A stretch of 64,000 nt of DNA. It comes from Oceanimonas marisflavi. Lineage in GTDB: Bacteria; Pseudomonadota; Gammaproteobacteria; Enterobacterales; Aeromonadaceae. The translations under genes were made by a program, and so were the position numbers. The DNA lies in the NCBI RefSeq assembly GCF_003049725.1, contig NZ_QAGM01000001.1, positions 149,000 to 212,999 of the forward strand, in the 5' to 3' direction. Of the stretch, positions 57,655 to 64,000 are shown in pieces; the stretch's first letter is position 1, and each line of letters opens with the position of its first letter. A model generated the notes under the pieces. It had not been told where the DNA came from. It did not search any database and saw only the letters and a list, made by a program, of their open reading frames with translations.

Positions 57655-58616
57655 ACACCGCTCTCAACTCCGGCCGTCGCTGGTTCAGCAAGGAATGGCT
57701 GATAGCCCAGAAGTCGCTGATCGCCCTGATCCTGCTGATTGGGGTGGTCTCGGTACTGAACCCCCATTTCTTCACCGTGGACAACCTGCTCAATATTTTG
57801 CGCCAGACCTCGGTAAACGCCATTATCGCCGTGGGCATGACCCTGGTGATCCTCACCGCCGGCATCGATCTCAGCGTGGGCTCGGTGCTGGCTCTGTGTG
57901 GTGCCTTTGCCGCCAGCATGGTGTCGATGGAGCTGTCCATTTTCATCACCCTGCCGGCGGTGTTGCTGGCGGGCTTTGCGCTTGGCGGCGTGAGCGGAGT
58001 GATCGTGGCCAAGGGCCGGGTGCAGGCCTTTATCGCCACCCTGGTGACCATGACGCTGCTGCGCGGCGTGACCATGGTGTATACCGAGGGCCGGCCCATT
58101 TCCACCGGCTTTACCGATGCGTCTGACATTTTCGCCTGGTTTGGCACCGGCTATGTATTCGGCATTCCGGTGCCGGTATGGCTGATGGCCATGACCTTCC
58201 TCGGTGCCTGGTACCTGCTCAACCACACCCGCTTTGGCCGCTATATTTACGCCGTGGGCGGTAACGAGGCCGCGGCCCGGCTGTCGGGCATTAACGTGGC
58301 CCGGGTGAAGATGGGTGTGTATGCCATCTGCGGCATGCTGTCGGCGCTGGCCGCCATTATCGTCACCAGCCGGCTGTCGTCGGCCCAGCCCACCGCCGGC
58401 ACCAGTTACGAGCTGGACGCCATTGCCGCCGTGGTACTGGGCGGCACCAGCCTGGCCGGCGGCCGGGGCGCCATTATGGGCACCCTGGTGGGGGCGCTGA
58501 TCATCGGCTTTCTCAACAACGCACTCAACCTGCTCGACGTGTCGTCCTACTACCAGATGATCGCCAAGGCCTCGGTGATCCTGCTGGCAGTGCTGGTCGA
58601 TACCAAGAACAAGTAA
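57651..58616 (+). CDS. rbsC: Ribose ABC transporter permease
   Basis: A 321-residue membrane permease with about ten helices. [12 protein letters not shown] near 65 and [19 protein letters not shown] near 260 are typical of RbsC. Confidence 0.97.
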   Translation: MNTALNSGRRWFSKEWLIAQKSLIALILLIGVVSVLNPHFFTVDNLLNILRQTSVNAIIAVGMTLVILTAGIDLSVGSVLALCGAFAASMVSMELSIFITLPAVLLAGFALGGVSGVIVAKGRVQAFIATLVTMTLLRGVTMVYTEGRPISTGFTDASDIFAWFGTGYVFGIPVPVWLMAMTFLGAWYLLNHTRFGRYIYAVGGNEAAARLSGINVARVKMGVYAICGMLSALAAIIVTSRLSSAQPTAGTSYELDAIAAVVLGGTSLAGGRGAIMGTLVGALIIGFLNNALNLLDVSSYYQMIAKASVILLAVLVDTKNK

Positions 58617-58641
58617 CTCACGCAATGAAAGGAATATCATC

Positions 58642-59523
58642 ATGAAAAAACTGACCACCATGCTCTCTGCTGCCCTCGTCAGCGCCACCATGACCGCCGG
58701 TGCCTATGCCCAGGATACCCTGGCGCTGGTGATCTCCACCCTCAACAACCCCTTCTTCGTGACCATGAAGGAAGGGGCCGAGCAAAAGGCCGCCGAGCTG
58801 GGTTACAACCTGATTGTGCTCGACTCCCAGAACGATCCCGCCAAGGAGCTGGCCAATGTGGAAGATCTGAACGTGCGCGGCGCCAAGGTGCTGCTGATCA
58901 ACCCCACCGACTCCGATGCCGTCACCAACGCCATTCGCCTGGCCAACCGCGCCGGCCTGCCGGTGCTGACCCTGGATCGCGCCGCCAGCCGTGGTGAGGT
59001 GGTATCGCACATCGCCTCCGACAACGTGGCCGGTGGCAAAATGGCCGGTGACTTTATTGCCGGACAGGCCGGTGAAAACGCCAAGGTCATCCAGCTGGAA
59101 GGCATTGCCGGCACCAGCGCCGCCCGCGAGCGCGGCGAAGGCTTTGCCCATGCGGTAAGCGAGCACGGCTTTAATCTGCTGGCCAGCCAGCCCGCCGACT
59201 TTGACCGTACCAAGGGCCTGAACGTGATGGAAAACCTGCTGACCGGCAACCCGGACGTGCAGGCGGTGTTTGCCCAGAACGACGAAATGGCCCTGGGTGC
59301 CCTGCGCGCGCTGCAGGCCGCCAACAAGAAAGACGTGCTGATCGTGGGCTTTGACGGCACTCAGGACGGCATCAAGGCGGTAGAAGGCGGTCGCCTGGCG
59401 GCCACCATCGCCCAGCAGCCCGGTGAAATCGGCGCCATTGCGGTGGAAACCGCCGACCGAGTGCTGAAAGGCGAAACCGTGGCCGACCACATTCCGGTAC
59501 CGCTGCAGGTAATCAGCAAGTAA
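58642..59523 (+). CDS. rbsB: Ribose-binding periplasmic protein
   Basis: A 293-residue binding protein with a signal peptide ending AGAYAQ. Ribose-contact residues in STLNNPFF (N-terminus of mature protein), DRAASRGEV and GFDGTQDGI are present. Followed by a repeat pair and then rbsK. Confidence 0.96.
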   Translation: MKKLTTMLSAALVSATMTAGAYAQDTLALVISTLNNPFFVTMKEGAEQKAAELGYNLIVLDSQNDPAKELANVEDLNVRGAKVLLINPTDSDAVTNAIRLANRAGLPVLTLDRAASRGEVVSHIASDNVAGGKMAGDFIAGQAGENAKVIQLEGIAGTSAARERGEGFAHAVSEHGFNLLASQPADFDRTKGLNVMENLLTGNPDVQAVFAQNDEMALGALRALQAANKKDVLIVGFDGTQDGIKAVEGGRLAATIAQQPGEIGAIAVETADRVLKGETVADHIPVPLQVISK

Positions 59524-59530
59524 TTTCTCT

Positions 59531-59628
59531 TGTCACTCCCGCGCAGGCGGGAGTCCACGAGGACGACACTGATTAAAATCCGGTGCCGTCGGCGCTGGAT
59601 TCCCGTCTCCGCCTCTGCGAGGATGACG
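59531..59628. repeat. Paired palindromic repeats, family B, inside the rbs operon
   Basis: TGTCACTCCCGCGCAGGCGG at the left and, inverted, TGGATTCCCGTCTCCGCCTC at the right. It could reduce transcription or stabilise the rbsB mRNA 3' end, as similar repeats do in other operons. Confidence 0.75.
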
Positions 59629-59678
59629 TTCCTTCGCGGTGAATGACGTATCAGCCAAGGCATTTTAGAGCAAACAGC

Positions 59679-60590
59679 ATGACCTTAACCGTAACCGGCA
59701 GCATCAATATCGATCACGTTATTCGGCTGCCCCAGTTTCCCCGCCCCGGTGAGACCCTCACCGGCAGCGACTACCGCATTGTACCCGGCGGCAAGGGGGC
59801 CAATCAGGCAGTGGCCGCCGCCCGGGCCGGCGCCGACACCCGGCTGGTGGCCTGTGTGGGTGAAGACGCCATGGCCAAAACGCTGCTGGACGGCTTTGCC
59901 GCCGATGGCATTAACATCAATGCCATCGACACCGTGGCCGGCGTCAACACCGGGGTAGCGCTGATCCAGGTGAACGATGCCGGCGAAAACACCATTGCCC
60001 TGGCCGCCGGCGCCAACGCCGAGCTGACCCCGGCGCGGCTGGAGCACCATGCCAGCGCCCTGTATTGCAAACAACTGCTGCTGCAGCTGGAAATTCCGCT
60101 GGAAACCAACCTGGCCGCCGCGCGGGCCGCCCGCGAGCAGGGCGCTCAGGTCATTCTCAACCCCGCCCCCGCTCGTGCACTGCCCGCCGAGCTGCTGGCG
60201 CTGGTGGATCTGATCACCCCTAACGAAACCGAGGCCGAACGGCTCACCGGCATTGCGGTCAGCGACGAAAGCGGGGCCGATGCCGCAGCAAAGGTCCTGC
60301 ATGCCAGCGGCATTGCCACCGTGATCATCACTCTTGGGGCCCGCGGCGTCTGGCTGAGCGAGCAGGGCCAGGGCCGGCGCATTCCCGGCTTTTCCGTACA
60401 GGCGGTGGATACCACGGCGGCAGGCGATACCTTTAACGGCGCCCTGGTGGCGGCCCTGCAACAGGGCATGGCGCTGGAGCCGGCGGTACGCTTTGCTCAA
60501 GGCGCGGCCGCCATTTCCGTGACCCGCCCCGGCGCCCAGACCTCGGTGCCCTGGAAGGCCGAGATTGAGGCCCTGCTGGAGCAAGCATAA
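59679..60590 (+). CDS. rbsK: Ribokinase
   Basis: A 303-residue PfkB-family kinase that phosphorylates ribose. GGKGANQAVAAAR near 40 and DTTAAGDTFNGAL near 250 (catalytic Asp) are present. The ATG at 59679 is chosen over the upstream in-frame start at 59643. It ends immediately before rbsR. Confidence 0.96.
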   Translation: MTLTVTGSINIDHVIRLPQFPRPGETLTGSDYRIVPGGKGANQAVAAARAGADTRLVACVGEDAMAKTLLDGFAADGININAIDTVAGVNTGVALIQVNDAGENTIALAAGANAELTPARLEHHASALYCKQLLLQLEIPLETNLAAARAAREQGAQVILNPAPARALPAELLALVDLITPNETEAERLTGIAVSDESGADAAAKVLHASGIATVIITLGARGVWLSEQGQGRRIPGFSVQAVDTTAAGDTFNGALVAALQQGMALEPAVRFAQGAAAISVTRPGAQTSVPWKAEIEALLEQA

Positions 60591-61595
60591 ATGGCCACCA
60601 TCAAGGACGTGGCCAGGCTTGCCGGCGTGTCCACCTCCACCGTCAGCCATGTGCTGAACAAAACCCGGTTTGTCAGCCCGGAAATCACCGGCCGGGTACA
60701 GCAGGCCATTGACGAGCTGCACTACACGCCGTCGGCGCTGGCCCGCAGCCTCAAGGTCAACCAGACCCGCACCCTGGGCATGCTGGTGAACTCCAGCGCC
60801 AACCCCTTTTTTGCCGAAGTGGTGCAGGGCGTCGAGCAGCGCTGCTATGAACTGGGCTACAGCCTGGTGCTGTGCAATACCGGAGCAGACAGCAACCGGC
60901 TGGGCACCAGCCTCGACATGCTGCAGCAAAAGCGGGTGGACGGCATTATCGTCATGTGCACTCAGGCCAACCTGACAGAGAGTGATCTGGAGCGCCACGC
61001 CAGTCTGCCGCTGGTGATGGCGGACTGGGGGCCCATGGAGCTGGACGCCGATTTGATCAAGGACTCGGGTCACCGGGGCGGCCGGCTGGCCACGGAACAC
61101 CTGCTTCGTCTGGGACACCGGCATATTGGCTGCATTACCGGGCCCGCCGGCCAGCGCGCCAGCGAAGAGCGGCTGGCCGGATTCACCGCAGCACTGACCC
61201 GGGCCGGGCTGACAGTACGCAAGGAATGGACAGTGGAAGGCAACTTTGAGCTGGCCGGCGGCCAGGCCGCCATGGCGCGTCTGCTGGCCCTGCCCCGCCG
61301 CCCCACGGCGGTGTTTGCCTGCAACGACATGATGGCCGCCGGTGCTCTGCGGGCCCTGGCCGACGCCGGCTTGCGCGTGCCCCAGGACATGTCTCTGGTG
61401 GGCTACGACAACATCGAGCTGGCCCGCTACCTGGTGCCACGGCTCACCAGCATAGAGCAGCCCAAGGCAGGGCTGGGGGCCCTGGCGGTGGATACCCTGC
61501 TGGCGCGCATTCGGGATCCGCAGGCTCCCCGCCGCATACTGCCCCTGGAGCCGACGCTGGTGGCGCGGGAAAGCAGCGCCCCCCTGGCCATTTGA
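60591..61595 (+). CDS. rbsR: Ribose operon repressor
   Basis: A 334-residue LacI-family repressor with HTH TIKDVARLAGVSTSTVSHVL and hinge helix, then a sugar-binding domain. It directly follows rbsK (TAA-ATG) and probably binds the palindromes upstream of rbsD. Confidence 0.95.
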   Translation: MATIKDVARLAGVSTSTVSHVLNKTRFVSPEITGRVQQAIDELHYTPSALARSLKVNQTRTLGMLVNSSANPFFAEVVQGVEQRCYELGYSLVLCNTGADSNRLGTSLDMLQQKRVDGIIVMCTQANLTESDLERHASLPLVMADWGPMELDADLIKDSGHRGGRLATEHLLRLGHRHIGCITGPAGQRASEERLAGFTAALTRAGLTVRKEWTVEGNFELAGGQAAMARLLALPRRPTAVFACNDMMAAGALRALADAGLRVPQDMSLVGYDNIELARYLVPRLTSIEQPKAGLGALAVDTLLARIRDPQAPRRILPLEPTLVARESSAPLAI

Positions 61596-61643
61596 CATCA
61601 CTGGGGTTAGCCTCGGGGTTTTACCCTCAACCGCTGTGATCTT

Positions 61644-62519
61644 ATGGATAATCATCAAAAAGGATTACTGCTGACCGCGCTGGGTGTGCTGATCATCTCT
61701 CCCGACGCCCTGCTGCTGCGCATTGTCAGTGTGCCGCCGGATCAGCTGGTGCTGTGGCGCGGCCTGCTCAATATGCTGGGTTTCTGGCTGATTGTGGTAG
61801 CCCGCCACCGCGCGGCCTGGCCCGATGCCTTTCGCGTGTGTGGCCTGACCGGGTTGGGCTGTGCTCTGCTGTTTACCCTGAGTACCTTTGGCTTTGTGCT
61901 GGGCAACCACTTTACCAAGGCCGGCAATGTGCTGGTAATCCTGGCGTCCACACCGCTGATTGCCGCCCTGCTGAGCCGGGTGTTCCTGCATGAGCGGCTG
62001 CCCCTGCGCACCTGGCTGGCCATTGTGGCCTGCCTGTTCGGCATCAGCCTGATCGTGCTGGACGACACCGGCAGCGGCTCTCTCACCGGCAGCCTACTGG
62101 CAATGCTGGCGGCGCTGGGGCTGGCGGGCAACCTGACCTTGGCACGCAGCAAGCCCGGCGTGGACATGAGCCCCATGCTGGCCCTGAGTGGTCTGTTCAC
62201 CTTTTTGCTGACCTTTGGCTGGAGTGGCCATATCATGCAGCCCGCCGTTGCCGATCTCGGCTGGCTGGTGCTCTTGTGTCTGGTCATGCTGCCGGCGGGG
62301 TTTACCCTTATCCAGCGCGGTCCGCTCTATCTGCCCTCGGCGGAAGTGAGCCTGCTGATGCTGCTGGAAACCGTGTTCGGCACCCTGCTGGTGTGGCTGT
62401 TTTTAAGCGAGCGGCCCAGCAATCAGGGGCTGGTGGGCGGCACCATTGTGCTGCTGGCCATGATCATCAAGGCCATGCTGGAACGACAGCCGCTCGCCGC
62501 TAATCCCGTGCGGGCCTGA
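61644..62519 (+). CDS. EamA/DMT-family transporter
   Basis: A 291-residue membrane protein with ten predicted helices in two EamA repeats (the second around residues 150-280, with SLLMLLETVFGTLLVWLFL). Such proteins export or import small metabolites. It reads with the rbs operon but after a 48-bp gap, and precedes a LysR gene. Substrate unknown. Confidence 0.9.
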   Translation: MDNHQKGLLLTALGVLIISPDALLLRIVSVPPDQLVLWRGLLNMLGFWLIVVARHRAAWPDAFRVCGLTGLGCALLFTLSTFGFVLGNHFTKAGNVLVILASTPLIAALLSRVFLHERLPLRTWLAIVACLFGISLIVLDDTGSGSLTGSLLAMLAALGLAGNLTLARSKPGVDMSPMLALSGLFTFLLTFGWSGHIMQPAVADLGWLVLLCLVMLPAGFTLIQRGPLYLPSAEVSLLMLLETVFGTLLVWLFLSERPSNQGLVGGTIVLLAMIIKAMLERQPLAANPVRA

Positions 62520-62535
62520 CAAGGAGCGTCTTTAC

Positions 62536-63450
62536 ATGTGGAAACTCAACCCGAGGGCACTGCGCTATCTCAACGAAGTGTCCCGTCAGGGCTCGCTGCG
62601 CAAGGCGGCCGCCAGGCTGAATGTGGATGTTTCGGCCATCAGCCGGCAACTGCACCAGCTGGAAGAGGAAATCGGCCTGCCGGTGGGCTATCGCAACGGT
62701 CAGGGCTTTGTGCCGACCGAGGTGGGCGAAGAGCTGATCTCCCTCTATCGTCAGCAAAAGGCGAGCGAAGACGCCACCCTGTCCCGCATCGAGGCACTGC
62801 AGGATCTGCGCCGCGGTCAGGTTACCCTGGCCGTGGGCGAAGGCTTTATCGCCGATCTGATCTCGGCGCCGCTGCAAAGCTTTATGCAGCACTATCCAGA
62901 CATTGCCATTTCCGTGGAGATGGCCGGTGCCAACGAGGCCGTCCGCCTGGTCAAGGAAGACGAAGTCGATCTGGCGCTGGTCTATGCGCCCCAGCCGGAT
63001 TCGTCACTGCATTGCCACGTGACCCGCAATCGCCCGCTCGATCTGATCACCCCGCCTGGGCATCCGCTTTCCCGCAAGGGCCGACCCGACATTCACGACG
63101 TCTTGAACTACCCACTGGCGCTGATCGATCAGCAATTTGGCATGGGCCAGCTGCCCAGGCTGGTTGAGCAACTGGAACACATTCGCTTCAAGCCGCAGCT
63201 GAAAACCAACTCGGTGTCGGTCCTCAAGAATTTTGTGCTGTCCGGCATGGGGCTGACCTTTATGCCCAGGCTGACCGTGCACGAGGAAGTCATGGCGGGA
63301 AAAATTATCTGCCTGCCCGCGCCCCATCCGCTCCTGGCCAGGGCTGAGGCGCAGATCGTCAGCCACAAGGGTCGCGAGCTGACCGTGGCCGGCGAGCGTC
63401 TGCTGCGCCACCTGAGCGAGGGCATGCTGTTTTTCAGTCAGGGCAGATAA
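62536..63450 (+). CDS. LysR-family transcriptional regulator
   Basis: A 304-residue LysR protein with HTH GSLRKAAARLNVDVSAISRQ near 20-40 and an effector domain. It belongs to the group with SVEMAGANEAVRLVKEDEVD near 125. The stop is 116 bp before the third TRAP binding-protein gene, and that gap holds a clear dyad array, so it most likely controls the TRAP genes. AGGAG precedes the ATG. Confidence 0.92.
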   Translation: MWKLNPRALRYLNEVSRQGSLRKAAARLNVDVSAISRQLHQLEEEIGLPVGYRNGQGFVPTEVGEELISLYRQQKASEDATLSRIEALQDLRRGQVTLAVGEGFIADLISAPLQSFMQHYPDIAISVEMAGANEAVRLVKEDEVDLALVYAPQPDSSLHCHVTRNRPLDLITPPGHPLSRKGRPDIHDVLNYPLALIDQQFGMGQLPRLVEQLEHIRFKPQLKTNSVSVLKNFVLSGMGLTFMPRLTVHEEVMAGKIICLPAPHPLLARAEAQIVSHKGRELTVAGERLLRHLSEGMLFFSQGR

Positions 63451-63463
63451 TGATTACCACCAT

Positions 63464-63519
63464 AGGTGTTGCGTAAATATCAACACCTTGACTATTGAAA
63501 AGTCAACAGATCAACACCT
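63464..63519. promoter_or_regulatory. Triple AGGTGTTG operator array upstream of the third TRAP operon
   Basis: AGGTGTTG (63464-63471), then CAACACCT inverted (63481-63488, nine-base gap), then another CAACACCT (63512-63519), 31 bases further. TTGACT...AGTCAA (63488-63506) overlaps the array. This is a classic LysR or dimeric-regulator layout. Confidence 0.7.
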
Positions 63520-63566
63520 AACCTGAAGCCGTCCCCCAACCAGTATCACGATATGGAGATCATTCG

Positions 63567-64000
63567 ATGAAAGCGTCATTTGCCCTTTCTCCCCTGCGCA
63601 AGGCCATGGTTACCTTGCTGGGCGCCGGCACCTTGATGGCAACCGGACTGACCCAGGCCGCCACCACCATCGATCTGTCTTACAACGGTGCGCCGGATGC
63701 AGACAAAAACGCGGTTCACCTATTTGCCAGCAACCTGAAGCGGCTGGTGGAAGAAAAAACCGATGGCGAGCTGGAGCTCACCCTCTATCCCAACAGCATG
63801 CTGGGCGAAGAAGTGCAGCGCATGGAGCAGGTGATGGCCGCCCCCGGCCTGAACATTGCGTCGTTTGCCGGTATTTCGCCCCTGTTCCCGGAAATTTACA
63901 CCAGCTCCATTCCCTTCCTGTTCCGCGACTTCGACCATGCCCGCAGCTTCTTTGATGAAGGGGAATACTGGAAGGCCGCCCAGCAGGAATTTACCGACCG
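63567..64000 (+). CDS. dctP: TRAP transporter substrate-binding protein (partial, runs off the right edge)
   Basis: The first 144 residues of a DctP-type periplasmic binding protein, with a signal peptide (through LTQAA). The start ATG at 63567 has GGAG nine bases upstream. LYPNSMLGEEVQRMEQVMA and PEIYTSSIPFLFRDFDHARS (near 105) are DctP features. The remainder and permease genes presumably follow outside the window. Confidence 0.9.
   Translation, partial: MKASFALSPLRKAMVTLLGAGTLMATGLTQAATTIDLSYNGAPDADKNAVHLFASNLKRLVEEKTDGELELTLYPNSMLGEEVQRMEQVMAAPGLNIASFAGISPLFPEIYTSSIPFLFRDFDHARSFFDEGEYWKAAQQEFTD

Noticed and set aside
59685-61658. 657-codon minus-strand frame across rbsK and rbsR
   Set aside because: Antisense shadow of two confident rbs genes.

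Overview
The window looks like part of the chromosome of a GC-rich, probably marine gammaproteobacterium. The adjacent psp (pspF, pspABC-ycjX-ycjF) and sap (sapABCDF) operons, lpxH next to ppiB, cysS, folD, dgkA, a tRNA-Arg/tRNA-His pair, miaE and a six-gene rbs operon fit Aeromonadales, for example the Oceanimonas/Zobellella/Oceanisphaera group. That placement is inferred from gene content and order, not from a search. Coding density is high and most catabolic genes sit in one-direction operons with ATGA or TAATG overlaps.

Layout. Positions 1-5.4 kb: two near-identical N-carbamoylsarcosine-amidase-like genes flank a TRAP transporter (dctPQM), headed by a LysR gene. 5.7-7.6 kb: DoxX, a DODA-type dioxygenase and a DksA-like zinc finger protein. 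7.6-15.1 kb: a ketone-body operon (TRAP dctPQM, 3-hydroxybutyrate dehydrogenase, acetoacetyl-CoA synthetase) with its own sigma54-dependent activator, a sigma54-type promoter and a candidate upstream activator site. 15.2-18.1 kb: a FecBCD-type metal-chelate ABC importer. 18.3-22.1 kb: a DEAD-box helicase, a LysR regulator and a DASS anion symporter. 22.3-25.3 kb: a creatinase gene, a 37-codon membrane peptide and a sodium:solute symporter. 25.5-28.3 kb: dgkA, a PDDEXK nuclease gene, lpxH and ppiB. 28.3-32.3 kb: an LTA-synthase-like sulfatase behind a response regulator and a histidine kinase that has lost its phospho-acceptor histidine and carries an amber stop. 32.4-36.9 kb: cysS, two small lipoproteins, a voltage-gated K+ channel, folD and tRNA-Arg.

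36.9-44.05 kb is a 7.1-kb AT-rich integrative element lying exactly between the tRNA-Arg and tRNA-His genes and bounded by a 45-bp perfect direct repeat. It encodes a tyrosine integrase, a zinc-ribbon membrane protein, a secreted coiled-coil protein, a helicase-like P-loop NTPase, a small serine recombinase and a small secreted protein, plus about 800 bp of gene-free DNA with a nested dyad. It is the least explained part of the window and the best candidate for an undescribed system.

44.4-54.5 kb holds ycjF-ycjX-pspCBA, divergent pspF and sapABCDF. 54.6-55.4 kb is miaE. 55.7-61.6 kb is rbsDACBKR. 61.6-64 kb carries a DMT exporter, a LysR gene and the start of a third TRAP binding-protein gene, with a clear operator array between the last two.

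Themes. The cell scavenges small organic acids and amines through high-affinity TRAP, ABC and sodium-coupled transporters. The amidase and creatinase loci together suggest creatine/creatinine use (creatinase yields sarcosine and urea; N-carbamoylsarcosine amidase yields sarcosine, CO2 and ammonia). Several families of short palindromic dispersed repeats fill intergenic gaps.
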